A stretch of 27,634 nucleotides of DNA from a virus: the IMG/VR virus record IMGVR_UViG_3300036845_000696, positions 1 to 27,634 of that record; one strand, 5' to 3'. The notes beneath the pieces were generated by a model, which was not told the DNA's origin, did no database searches, and saw only the letters and a program-made list of their open reading frames with translations. Below, in pieces: positions 15,617-21,887 of this stretch. Position 1 is the first letter of the stretch. Each line of letters opens with the position of its first letter. The position numbers were made by a program, and so were the translations under genes.

Positions 15617-15973
15617 TCAAATGAACGGCCTCATGCATTGTTCGAGTTCGCCGCTCTCCAGCTTATCCGCATCGTGGCGCAGTCGCGCGACGATTGCCTT
15701 GCGCAGCGCATCCGGCATTTCCACCGCGAAAAATTCCGGCATCCAGTAGACGTTGACCAGCGCCATGTCTTTCGGGTCCATGTTCATCTTGACCAGCGCG
15801 ATGGTCATGTTCCCGTGATCGGCCGCCTCTGCGGGCGACAGGGTCGCCACTTTGTAGGCATCCACGGCCATGTCCGCGTGGAACATGTGGCAGTTTCCGC
15901 AGTACCTGTACCTCACATCGTCAGGACTCCAGCTTGTCAGGCCGCAGCGCGGGCAAGTGATCGAAGTATCCAT
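15617..15973 (-). CDS. Zinc-ribbon phage protein, 118 aa
   Basis: I place the start at ATG 15973, behind AGGAG. An in-frame ATG at 16036 would overlap the DUF1064 gene heavily. Residues 7-30 read TCPRCGLTSWSPDDVRYRYCGNCHMFH, a two-knuckle CxxC...CxxCH zinc ribbon that I know from many phage hypothetical proteins. The rest (about 35-118) is a helical domain ending in RKAIVARLRHDADKLESGE. It might bind nucleic acid or protein. It is cotranscribed with the DUF1064 gene (26-nt gap). Function is unknown. Confidence 0.72.
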   Translation of the reverse strand: MDTSITCPRCGLTSWSPDDVRYRYCGNCHMFHADMAVDAYKVATLSPAEAADHGNMTIALVKMNMDPKDMALVNVYWMPEFFAVEMPDALRKAIVARLRHDADKLESGELEQCMRPFI

Positions 15974-15999
15974 AGTCCTGTACTCCTGTAGTTCTGGCG

Positions 16000-16371
16000 T
16001 CAAACTTCCTCGATCTGGATTTTCTTGAGATGCCATAGAAGCTTCTTCTTGACCTGGTATACCGCGGTTCGCACCCCCTTGGCGTCCAGGCAGTGCTGCT
16101 TTCCTTCAGAGTCAAGATAAAGAAAGTCAGCAATGTAACTGACCGCCCGAAACGGCGGATCGGGGGGAATGAGCTCGATGCGAACCTGCTCCTCTAAATC
16201 GAATATCTTTCCCGCCCTGGCCAGCGCGTGGAGCTTGGCGGCGAACTCCATCTCGTGTTTCGAGGCATAGCCGCCGCGTTCCTCCTTGGGCGCTACGTGG
16301 TACTTGTTGCCGGCCGCCTTCTCCCCGGTCACAAACTCCGTCCACGCATTGCGCTCTGCCCGCCGGTTCAT
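16000..16371 (-). CDS. DUF1064-type nuclease-like phage protein
   Basis: This 123-aa protein starts at ATG 16371, placed 9 nt after AAGGGG. ATG 16380 is possible but lies against the SD. The core pattern SKHEMEFAAKL...FDLEEQVRIEL...SYIADFLYLDSEGKQHCLDAKGVRTAVYQVKKKLLW matches the DUF1064 family, which is related in fold to PD-(D/E)XK/resolvase-like nucleases. The likely catalytic set is Glu (KHEMEFA), Asp (YIADF), Asp-x-Lys (LDAKG). Such proteins are thought to act on branched DNA in phage recombination or packaging. The gene lies in the cluster between parA and the capsid gene. The domain call is good and the biochemical role is family knowledge. Confidence 0.75.
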   Translation of the reverse strand: MNRRAERNAWTEFVTGEKAAGNKYHVAPKEERGGYASKHEMEFAAKLHALARAGKIFDLEEQVRIELIPPDPPFRAVSYIADFLYLDSEGKQHCLDAKGVRTAVYQVKKKLLWHLKKIQIEEV

Positions 16372-16401
16372 GCGCGTCATCCCCTTACCAATGCCTTTCT
16401 T

Positions 16402-16758
16402 TTAATTTGTGTGCATCTGCACGATCTGCCGATGCCCTTCAAGTGCATCCTCGCGCGTGGCGTATCTGCGCTGAAGCCGGTCGTTTGTGCCGCCAAAGAC
16501 CATCGTTTCGTAGAGGATTGGAGTTGTCTGGTCCGGTACGCGCGAATAATAATGATGGGCATGGTCGAGCCCTAAAAATACAGTGGATATGTGCGCATTC
16601 GCGACTTGTGTGAACGCGATTCTGCAATCATTTTCCTGCATCCACTTGCCCCAGCTGAACAAGCCTTTTGCGGGTACTGGATTTCCGCTCTCGTCCAGAA
16701 TGTACTGACCAATCCAGGGCATGGATTCGCTCCATTCATCATCCGGCTTCGTCGTCAT
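16402..16758 (-). CDS. Conserved phage protein (ISTVFLGLDH family)
   Basis: The start at ATG 16758 overlaps the previous stop (ATGA), giving 118 aa. The longer frame to 16851 is rejected because it lies inside the neighbour. The central block HISTVFLGLDHAHHYYSRV...PILYETMVFGG, followed by RRYATREDALEGHRQIV, is a pattern I recognise in many phage proteins of unknown function, which often end in an 'A..GH' helix. It looks like a small alpha/beta fold. It could be a metabolic or host-directed accessory protein. Its role is unknown here and in the family. Confidence 0.72.
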   Translation of the reverse strand: MTTKPDDEWSESMPWIGQYILDESGNPVPAKGLFSWGKWMQENDCRIAFTQVANAHISTVFLGLDHAHHYYSRVPDQTTPILYETMVFGGTNDRLQRRYATREDALEGHRQIVQMHTN

Positions 16759-17093
16759 TCCGTACCTCGCCCTCCCCAGTGCATCTTTACCGTTTGTATG
16801 TTTTCCTTGCCGTCCAGTCCATCGACAAATTGCCGGCCGCGCTCCAGCCATTGCACCAGCCGAATCACGTTTCCGGCCTCGAGCCGCTTTTGAAGTTCCT
16901 CTGCATTTTCCTCGTAAGCGACCAGCATGGATAGATTCTTTGGGTATAGCGGCGGGGGAAGGATTCCGCCGCGATTGATGGATTCAAGCGTGGCCTGATC
17001 CGCATGTTGCATGCGGATCAGGTTTTCCGGTTGCAGCACTACCACCAGGATGGATTCCTGGGATGCGTCGATATCCAGCATCGCCATGATCAT
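16755..17093 (-). CDS. Hypothetical protein, 112 aa
   Basis: ATG 17093 follows AGAGGAAG by about 8 nt. A second ATG two codons later is less well spaced. The product opens with a beta-rich segment (SILVVVLQPENLIRM), then an acidic helix (AYEENAEELQKRLEAGNVIRLVQWLERG) and a short polar end. Its stop is coupled to the next ATG. Length and layout resemble small phage regulatory or accessory proteins, but I recognise no motif. It belongs to the five-gene run between the partition pair and the DUF1064 gene. Confidence 0.6.
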   Translation of the reverse strand: MIMAMLDIDASQESILVVVLQPENLIRMQHADQATLESINRGGILPPPLYPKNLSMLVAYEENAEELQKRLEAGNVIRLVQWLERGRQFVDGLDGKENIQTVKMHWGGRGTE

Positions 17094-17109
17094 GTGCGGC
17101 TTCCTCTTG

Positions 17110-17382
17110 TCATATCGTTTCCTTGCTGCTCCTCATGGTTTGAGCGAGCCTCATCCGCTGCATGTGATCCCTGACACGTTGCGGCGATCCCCAAACTTCC
17201 CGCGAGACATGGTTATAGAGGTACTGAACGATGTCGAACAGGATGTAGCGCGTGGTCATGTCCGCATGACTGCACGCACCCACTAAATCGTTCTCCAGAA
17301 TGGCATAGGTGCAGCTTCCCGGCTCGTACCCGTACTTAACGTAATTCTCGATGGCTTCAATGTGATCTTGCAGTTCCGCCAT
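17110..17382 (-). CDS. Hypothetical protein, 90 aa
   Basis: ATG 17382 has a near-perfect SD (GGAGGAGG, 5-nt gap). An in-frame ATG at 17472 would run through the partition partner gene and is rejected. The product is helical, with MAELQDHIEAIENYVKYG at the start, two Cys in the middle (SCTYAILENDLVGACSHA), then a Tyr/Phe-rich helix (RYILFDIVQYLYNHV) and a basic end. No domain is recognised. It follows the parB-like gene by 25 nt and is probably on the par transcript. Confidence 0.62.
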   Translation of the reverse strand: MAELQDHIEAIENYVKYGYEPGSCTYAILENDLVGACSHADMTTRYILFDIVQYLYNHVSREVWGSPQRVRDHMQRMRLAQTMRSSKETI

Positions 17383-17407
17383 TATGGCCTCCTCCAGTCC
17401 TGTGCTT

Positions 17408-17668
17408 TTATTCCCCTGCGCAGGGCGCGGGAACCTTGTACTTGGAACAGAGGTAGTTGAACGCCTCTTCAAGCAGGGGCTTCAGCTTCTTGCCGCTCTT
17501 GGCCTCGGCCATCTTCAGGGCCTGGCGCACCTCGGGGCTGAACTGGCCCCCGATGAATACCGTACTGCCGTTTCCGTTGTTTTTCGCAGCCGGAACCTTC
17601 TTGGCGGCCTTGGTTACCTTGCGGCTGGCGGCTGCCTTCAATCCTGCGGCTAGTGTGCCCTTTTTCAT
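17408..17668 (-). CDS. RHH partner of ParA (ParB/ParG-like centromere binder)
   Basis: The gene encodes 86 aa and its ATG overlaps the parA stop (ATGA) behind AAGGAG. Residues 1-35 are a flexible, Lys/Ala-rich tail, and such basic tails in small partner proteins can stimulate ParA ATPase. Residues about 38-80 are a ribbon-helix-helix fold: a strand (TVFIGGQFS), helix 1 (PEVRQALKMAEAKSG) and helix 2 (LKPLLEEAFNYLCSKYK). This 'GGxFSPEV...L...A...LF.KY..P' pattern is typical of proteins encoded right after plasmid parA genes. It probably binds the palindromes at 18324, 19254 and 27451 as a dimer, serving as centromere binder and repressor. The binding site is inference. Confidence 0.85.
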   Translation of the reverse strand: MKKGTLAAGLKAAASRKVTKAAKKVPAAKNNGNGSTVFIGGQFSPEVRQALKMAEAKSGKKLKPLLEEAFNYLCSKYKVPAPCAGE

Positions 17669-18312
17669 TTGTTCTCCTTCGGTTTGTACTTCTCCAATAC
17701 TACAGAAATGTAACCGTACAATTGTGCCATCTCCTCGGCGGCCTTCGATCCCGGCGCGAACTCGGAGGCGCTCTGGCCGATGTTGCCGGCATCCCCGTGG
17801 GCGGCCCTGGCATAGACCACGATGGGGCAGACCTCGAGGCCCAGGGCGGCCACTGCCTCGCGGGTTTCGATGTGCCGCCTGCCCTGCACCGGGGCGCGGT
17901 TGATCAGCACCGCGGCCGAGGGCTGGCCGGCCAGGGTCAGAACGTCCATCAGGTTGGTGAGGGTTTCGACGTCGTAGAGTTGCGGCTGCACCGGCATCAG
18001 CACCAGGTCGGCGGCCTTGGCGGCCGCGATCAGGGCGTCGGTGGATTTTCCAGGGCAGTCCACGATGGCCAGGTCGGCGCCGCCGCGTTTGGCCGCCGCC
18101 AGCACCTGGCCGAGGCGGGCGACCTGGCAGCTGACCACCGCCAGGGCCTCGCCCTCCCCCCGGCGGTCACTCCAGTTGGCCGCGGTTGTCTGCGGGTCTA
18201 AATCTATAACCGCCACGGAGCGGCCGGCGCGGTGCGCCTCGACAGCCAGGGCCAGGGCCGTGGTGGTCTTCCCGGTTCCGCCTTTTTGTCCAACGATTGC
18301 TAGCACTTGCAT
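17665..18312 (-). CDS. parA: ParA partition ATPase
   Basis: This 215-aa ParA/Soj-type ATPase has the deviant Walker A KGGTGKTT at residues 10-17, the A' motif IDLDPQ at 35-40 and a Walker B segment (LAIVDCPG) near 80-87. It lacks an N-terminal DNA-binding domain, as in type Ib plasmid partition systems, where the small partner protein represses transcription. It moves plasmid copies apart on the nucleoid surface. The first ATG at 18312 has no SD, and a -10-like TATCTT ends 7 nt upstream, so the mRNA may be leaderless. A palindrome fills the promoter spacer. The partner gene follows with a 4-nt overlap. It lies inside the virion gene cluster. Confidence 0.93.
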   Translation of the reverse strand: MQVLAIVGQKGGTGKTTTALALAVEAHRAGRSVAVIDLDPQTTAANWSDRRGEGEALAVVSCQVARLGQVLAAAKRGGADLAIVDCPGKSTDALIAAAKAADLVLMPVQPQLYDVETLTNLMDVLTLAGQPSAAVLINRAPVQGRRHIETREAVAALGLEVCPIVVYARAAHGDAGNIGQSASEFAPGSKAAEEMAQLYGYISVVLEKYKPKENK

Positions 18313-18319
18313 GGCTAGA

Positions 18320-18348
18320 AAGATACAGGACTACATTCCTGTATGCAA
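18320..18348 (-). promoter_or_regulatory. Predicted parA promoter with embedded operator
   Basis: Reading leftward, TTGCAT (-35), a 17-bp spacer and TATCTT (-10) lie 7 nt before the parA ATG. The spacer overlaps almost all of the palindrome TACAGGA-N6-TCCTGTA (18324-18343), so a bound dimer would block RNA polymerase. This is what is expected for autoregulation by a type Ib partition complex. Confidence 0.55.
18324..18343. repeat. 20-bp palindrome, copy 1 (parA promoter)
   Basis: Perfect 7-bp arms TACAGGA/TCCTGTA surround a 6-bp centre. The same arms and spacing recur at 27451-27470 in the origin region, and a weaker copy lies at 19254-19273. It is probably a binding site of the ParB-like RHH protein (operator or centromere). 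Confidence 0.65.
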
Positions 18349-18396
18349 CAGGCGGCAGGCCCTGCCCTGTTTACATTTCCGGTACACCCCGGACGT

Positions 18397-18429
18397 AAAA
18401 AAGGCTACCCGCGAAGGTAGCCTTTTTTT
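18397..18429. terminator. Bidirectional Rho-independent terminator
   Basis: A-run, GGCTACC, loop CGCGAA, GGTAGCC, then seven T. The reverse strand gives the same stem followed by six T. It insulates parA from portal-side transcription and any rightward transcripts from the left. Confidence 0.9.
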
Positions 18430-18563
18430 GGGATCCTAGCGCCAACCAGTATCCACGATGAACCAAAGGGTGGGAACCTTGGAAGGTAACCGGCCCCTTC
18501 AAAAATATATTTACATGGACGGGCGGCATTCGCAAGACTGTATTTGCCAACCTAGTATTTTCC

Positions 18564-18737
18564 ATGACTCTTCTTCAGCAACAATCCGCACAAGTCGAAT
18601 ATTCACGCGAATGCTTGCGTTTGGCCGCGCCCTTGCATGGTGACTTCATCCCGAGGGTGGGCAATCGCGTACAGGATGAGCAAAAGCGGTCCCGTTGCCT
18701 AAAAAACAGCAATAGCGGTTTAACCCCAGCAAAGTAA
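18564..18737 (+). CDS. Possible 57-aa plus-strand ORF (doubtful)
   Basis: ATG 18564 opens 57 codons encoding a polar, Gln/Arg/Ser-rich product (MTLLQQQSAQVEYSREC...). There is no SD, but a TAGTAT -10-like box at 18553-18558 lies 5 nt upstream, a distance that would allow a leaderless start. TTCGCA, 18 bp further up, is a poor -35. I recognise no family. It may be a chance frame in a structured spacer. Confidence 0.22.
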   Translation: MTLLQQQSAQVEYSRECLRLAAPLHGDFIPRVGNRVQDEQKRSRCLKNSNSGLTPAK

Positions 18738-19087
18738 GGCAGATCCGCCTGTAGATGGCCGTGTCGCCGCAGGGATCCGTTCAACGGGGATGGGGAAAAC
18801 TACGCGGCTAAGGGTTCTCTCCGCTGAGAGGCGGTCTTTCCAGGCGCTGCTGGCGACTTGCAACCTGGTACGGTATACAGACCAAAGAACCCACAAGGCG
18901 AAGCGTTGGTTTGATTGCTATTTGCTCATAGGTTTTTCGGTAAAGCAGACGTTTGGAGCTTCCAAAGGCGTCCCAAGGGAGAAAGAAACTCTTCGTTTCT
19001 CTCCCCCTTGACCCCCTCTCTTCCGCTTTTTCCGACTCTTCCGACCACTACTGTGTGGTAACGGGGAAAGTCGCACTATGCCTGTTT

Positions 19088-19237
19088 TTAATGGTTGAAA
19101 TGGCTGCCGATCAACTCGGCCAGCACCCAGAAAGCCAAGCCGGCGGCGATCAAGTTGAGGCGCGGCGGCGTGGGCACCCCAAACGCGGCCAGCGCAAAAC
19201 AGACGAACGAAAACACCAGCAGAATCATAGTGATCAC
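19088..19237 (-). CDS. Small two-helix membrane protein (common phage type)
   Basis: This 49-aa gene starts at GTG 19237, five bases after a perfect GGAGGT. Residues 4-20 (MILLVFSFVCFALAAFG) and 28-44 (LNLIAAGLAFWVLAELI) are two membrane helices joined by a Pro-rich turn (VPTPPR). Small proteins of this make ('FVLAAFGVP...NL...GLAFWVLAELI') occur in many tailed phages, and their function is unknown. A holin-like or membrane-signalling role is possible, since no other lysis gene is recognised. It follows the portal gene by 39 nt, with the third palindrome copy between them. Confidence 0.78.
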   Translation of the reverse strand: MITMILLVFSFVCFALAAFGVPTPPRLNLIAAGLAFWVLAELIGSHFNH

Positions 19238-19253
19238 CAGCGACCTCCATTGC

Positions 19254-19273
19254 TACAGAAATATAAGCCTGTA
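19254..19273. repeat. 20-bp palindrome, copy 3 (imperfect)
   Basis: TACAGAA-N6-GCCTGTA keeps the length and outer bases of the two perfect copies but has two arm mismatches. It fills most of the gap between the portal stop (19277) and the SD of the two-helix membrane gene. It may be a lower-affinity site of the same DNA-binding protein, or chance similarity. Confidence 0.4.
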
Positions 19274-19276
19274 TGA

Positions 19277-21475
19277 CTATACCTGCGGAACCACGCCCTC
19301 CTGCAGGGTCTGCATGTCGGTGTTGCGCGCCAGCCGCGCCTGGGCCATCTCGAGGGGCACCGCGCCCTCGACATGATCCATGGCTTTTTCGACCAGGGTG
19401 TGCTTGATGTCCTCGGCCCCCTGGGCCTGGATTTGCTGCAGCTTGTTCTGGCCCTTGACCTGTTCGACCTTGGCGTCGGCGGCGATGCGCTGCACCCCCG
19501 GCTGCATCTGCTGCATCATCTGCTGCTGCTGCGGCGTCAGGGGGATGAAAATGTCCTCCCTGGTGGCCAGCTCGGACATGCGCAGGAACAGGTTGGCGAT
19601 GGCCTCGTAGTTCACCGTCATGCCGATCTCGTGCATGTACTGGAGCATCTGGGGCTGCTGCAGGATCTGCAGCAGGAAGGGGATCAGCTGGGCGATGGCC
19701 GCCTTGGCCGCCAGCTTCTGGCCGCACAGGATCTTGATGTCGAAGCGCGCGTCGAGGAACAGTTCGGCCTCGAGTTCGTCGAGGATGGCCTGGCCGTATT
19801 TCTCCGAGAGGATGTCGCGGATCTCCTTGATGGGCATGATCTCGCGCACGGAGCGGTAGAGAAACTGCAGCCAGCGGGTGAGCACGTACTCGATCATGTC
19901 CACCGGATCGGCCACGTTGTCGTCGGCCTTGTTGGACAGCCGGTTTACGCCCGCCGCGGTGCGCCCGAAACTCGATCCGGACCCGGCCGCCTGCCCCTGC
20001 ATGGTGATGCGGTCAGCGCCCACCGCTTCCTCGCCGCCCTGCATGGCCAGCTGGTAGATCCTCCAGGCCCACTCCGGAGGCTGGGGTATCTCCATGAAGC
20101 GCAACGCTTTGTTGATGTCGCGCGAGGGCCCGGTGTCGATCCCCCAGAAAGTCCCCAGGCCGGCGATCACGTTCTGGGTGGGCGCGTTGCCGTTGGCCTT
20201 GTCGTAGAGAATGGGCGCGTTGAGGGGATAGCCGATGTAGCGGAGGCACTCGTTCAGAACCCCTTGGCTCATGCGCTGGTCGCCCGTGTTTATCCTTCCG
20301 GTCCCGTAGCCAACTCCTGAGTTGTCAATGTTGTACCAGTTTGCCGTGTAGCCGGCGGCGTGGTCCCCGAGGTTATGTTCCTCGTTGCGGATGGTCTTGC
20401 GCCGGGATTCGTAGCACAAGACCTCGATGACCCGCTGCGGCGTCCAGTAGGCCAGCTTCATCAAGGGCTTTTGAAAGGGGTTATTGCTGGCCTGGACGTT
20501 CTCTCCCGAGGCGTGCGCCACTACGCTCGAGTTGGAATTCATGTTCTGTGCCACTTCGGTTCCCGGCTGGGCATCGCCGTAGGGGTGGTCGAGGAAGTAC
20601 TTCTTGAGCTCCTCGTCCGAGGGCAGATCCTTGTAGCATTCCAGTTCGCGCATCTGCTGCAGATCCGCAAAGGTCACGTAGTCGATGTCGATGCGCGGCC
20701 AGCCGCTCAACTCCGGACGGCCGGGATGGCGCCACTTCTCCGAGTAAAGCGTGGTTCCCAGGCGCCGGTACTCGAAAAACGGCCAGCTTTCGGTGGTCGT
20801 CTGCTCAGTCTTCTCCCAGTCATCCGAGGCCAGGGTATGGATGATCTTCTTGCCGCCCACCGGCTGGTCGATCTCCACCGGGGCAACCTTGGGCTTGCGC
20901 ACCGTCTGGGTGATGGTGCGCTCCTCCCAGCCGGGGATAGCGATGGCCGTCCCCTGCAGCGTCTGGCACTCGATGAAGAGCCTCATGTTGTACTGCAGGT
21001 CGGCGCGATCAGACAGGATCTCGAAGATCTCCGTCCAGGCGGTGAGGTACTTCTCCGCGTCCGGACGGCCGGCCAGCTTGCCGCGGGGCTCGAGCACGAA
21101 CCAGTGGTTGTCCCCGAATACGGCGCGGCGCACCTGGCAGGACATGGTGCGGGAATTTTTAGCCACGTTGAAGCGCGACACCCGCGCCGGCCGGTTGGTG
21201 GCGGTGCGCCAGTCCCTGTCGTAGTTGGGACTCTGGTAGAGGTAGTCGACGTACTGCCACTCCATCAGCCAGGAATTGCTGTCCACCCACGCCTGGGCCT
21301 TCTGGTAGTCGTTCCACACCAGGGTGGCGGCGGCATCGTCATCGAAGACCGGCTCTTTGCGGCCGCCGGGGGTGATCTCCACCTGGCTGTCGCGGATGGG
21401 CAGGGAAGTGACGTTGCCGATGGGCATTCCGTCCCCGGTTACGCGCGCCGCCAGATCGACAGTGTCAGTGGCCAT
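19277..21475 (-). CDS. Portal (head-to-tail connector) protein
   Basis: The start is ATG 21475 (732 aa), behind GAGG. An in-frame TTG at 21490 falls in a hairpin and is rejected. The size is close to that of the P22- and N4-type portals. The N-terminal half has Trp- and Arg-rich segments (WQYVDYLYQSPNYDRDW...NRPARVSRFNVAKNSRTM), the centre a PFQKPLMKLAYWTPQRVIEVLCYE block, and the C-terminal third long helices ending in a Gln/Met-rich tail (LTPQQQQMMQQMQPG), the barrel/crown helix type of portals. It would form the dodecameric DNA gate at the capsid vertex and dock terminase. It lies two genes after terminase, separated by a hairpin-rich gap. Confidence 0.82.
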   Translation of the reverse strand: MATDTVDLAARVTGDGMPIGNVTSLPIRDSQVEITPGGRKEPVFDDDAAATLVWNDYQKAQAWVDSNSWLMEWQYVDYLYQSPNYDRDWRTATNRPARVSRFNVAKNSRTMSCQVRRAVFGDNHWFVLEPRGKLAGRPDAEKYLTAWTEIFEILSDRADLQYNMRLFIECQTLQGTAIAIPGWEERTITQTVRKPKVAPVEIDQPVGGKKIIHTLASDDWEKTEQTTTESWPFFEYRRLGTTLYSEKWRHPGRPELSGWPRIDIDYVTFADLQQMRELECYKDLPSDEELKKYFLDHPYGDAQPGTEVAQNMNSNSSVVAHASGENVQASNNPFQKPLMKLAYWTPQRVIEVLCYESRRKTIRNEEHNLGDHAAGYTANWYNIDNSGVGYGTGRINTGDQRMSQGVLNECLRYIGYPLNAPILYDKANGNAPTQNVIAGLGTFWGIDTGPSRDINKALRFMEIPQPPEWAWRIYQLAMQGGEEAVGADRITMQGQAAGSGSSFGRTAAGVNRLSNKADDNVADPVDMIEYVLTRWLQFLYRSVREIMPIKEIRDILSEKYGQAILDELEAELFLDARFDIKILCGQKLAAKAAIAQLIPFLLQILQQPQMLQYMHEIGMTVNYEAIANLFLRMSELATREDIFIPLTPQQQQMMQQMQPGVQRIAADAKVEQVKGQNKLQQIQAQGAEDIKHTLVEKAMDHVEGAVPLEMAQARLARNTDMQTLQEGVVPQV

Positions 21476-21488
21476 GGCATTTATCCTC

Positions 21489-21512
21489 AAAAACGGCGGC
21501 AGAAGTTGCCGC
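21489..21512 (-). terminator. Terminator-like hairpin just before the portal gene
   Basis: In the minus-strand transcript GCGGCA-ACTTC-TGCCGC is followed by CG and five U. The U-tract lies within the portal's SD region (GAGG), so the element could attenuate portal expression. The stem is only six base pairs, so strength is uncertain. Confidence 0.5.
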
Positions 21513-21719
21513 TAAACGAGCGAAGGCTCCAAGGGCATCACCCCTCGAAGCCTTCGATTCCATGGAGGTAACGATGCGTAGACATCGTCACCATCGTGGA
21601 TGGCTCAACACAGTGCGTACTGTGCTGGGCATCCTGAGAGCTATTGTCGAATTGATTCACATGGTTCGTCAATAGTGTTTCCTCAACCCGCTTCCCGAGG
21701 CGCAAACCTCGGGGAGCGG
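21491..21719. ncRNA. Array of six stem-loops between portal and DUF6496-like genes
   Basis: Six successive inverted repeats fill this gap: 21496-21512; 21521-21556 (CGAAGGCT/AGCCTTCG); 21567-21592 (GGTAACGATG/CATCGTCACC); 21603-21630 (CACAGT/ACTGTG core); 21641-21675 (CTATTG-CGAA/TTCG-CAATAG); 21688-21719 (CCGCT-CCCGAGG/CCTCGGG-AGCGG). Stems 2 and 3 are improved by wobble pairs on the minus strand, stem 6 on the plus strand. It might be a structured RNA, a packaging or recombination site, or a set of terminators around the mini-ORF at 21574. Confidence 0.45.
21574..21675 (+). CDS. Plus-strand mini-ORF, 33 aa, basic amphipathic peptide
   Basis: ATG 21574 stands five bases after GGAGGT, as good an SD as any in the window, and the frame ends TAG at 21675, 12 nt before a plus-strand terminator. 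The peptide starts MRRHRHHRGW and continues as a hydrophobic helix (LNTVRTVLGILRAIVELIHMV), a make seen in small membrane-active peptides such as type I toxins and lysis peptides. It is antisense to the late operon. The overlap with several hairpins and the lack of a clear promoter make chance possible. Confidence 0.42.
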   Translation: MRRHRHHRGWLNTVRTVLGILRAIVELIHMVRQ

Positions 21720-21728
21720 TCACTTTTT
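21688..21728 (+). terminator. Rho-independent terminator on the plus strand
   Basis: CCGCT-T-CCCGAGG, loop CGCAAA, CCTCGGG-G-AGCGG, then TCAC and TTTTT. The stem is 12 pairs plus a U-G wobble. On the minus strand no T-tract follows, so it is directional. It ends inside the 3' end of the DUF6496-like gene and would stop a transcript of the 33-aa mini-ORF. Confidence 0.65.
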
Positions 21729-21884
21729 GCCCTTGCTCTTGTACTCCGCTTTTCCGCCTTTGGCGGCGCGCTTCTCGCTCATCTGGATGGCGACAGCCTG
21801 CTTGGGATTGGTCACTTTCTTCCCATTCGAAGACTTCAGGCTGCCGGATTTGAACTTCTTCATGACCTCGTTCCATGGGGACAT
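21720..21884 (-). CDS. DUF6496-like small basic protein
   Basis: This 54-aa gene starts at ATG 21884, 3 nt past the terminase stop, with GGAGGG as SD. The product MKKFKSGSLKSSNGKKVTNPKQAVAIQMSE follows the pattern of DUF6496 proteins: a basic 'K.G.L.S..GKKVTN.KQA.AI..SE' stretch, then Lys/Gly-rich repeats. These are small, frequent proteins in phages and bacterial genomes with no known function. The strong positive charge suggests contact with DNA or RNA. Its 3' end is shared with the plus-strand terminator stem. Confidence 0.75.
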   Translation of the reverse strand: MSPWNEVMKKFKSGSLKSSNGKKVTNPKQAVAIQMSEKRAAKGGKAEYKSKGKK

Positions 21885-21887
21885 AGA

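Larger units (their letters stand above)
18349..19087. other. Largely non-coding spacer upstream of parA
   Basis: About 740 bp with no convincing conserved gene in an otherwise dense genome. It holds a strong bidirectional terminator near its left end, a possible 57-codon plus-strand frame (18564-18737), and an imperfect hairpin at about 18979-19010 (GGGAGA...TCTCCC) without a clean T-tract. Open frames at 18371-18565 (minus) and 18790-19011 (plus) lack SDs and protein-like composition. I see no tRNA. The stretch may be the edge of an inserted partition module or encode an untranslated RNA. Confidence 0.5.

Noticed and set aside
15974-15995. TACAGGAG/TACAGGAC direct repeat before the zinc-ribbon gene, as a fourth par site
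   Set aside because: It is a direct and not an inverted repeat, and it contains the SD of that gene, which explains the AGGAG.
18790-19011. Plus-strand 73-codon frame in the parA upstream spacer
   Set aside because: No SD, unlikely residue order, and it crosses an imperfect hairpin; no protein family comes to mind.
20360-21571. Plus-strand open frame of 403 codons opposite the portal gene
   Set aside because: Shadow frame of the portal coding sequence with biased composition and no SD or domain.
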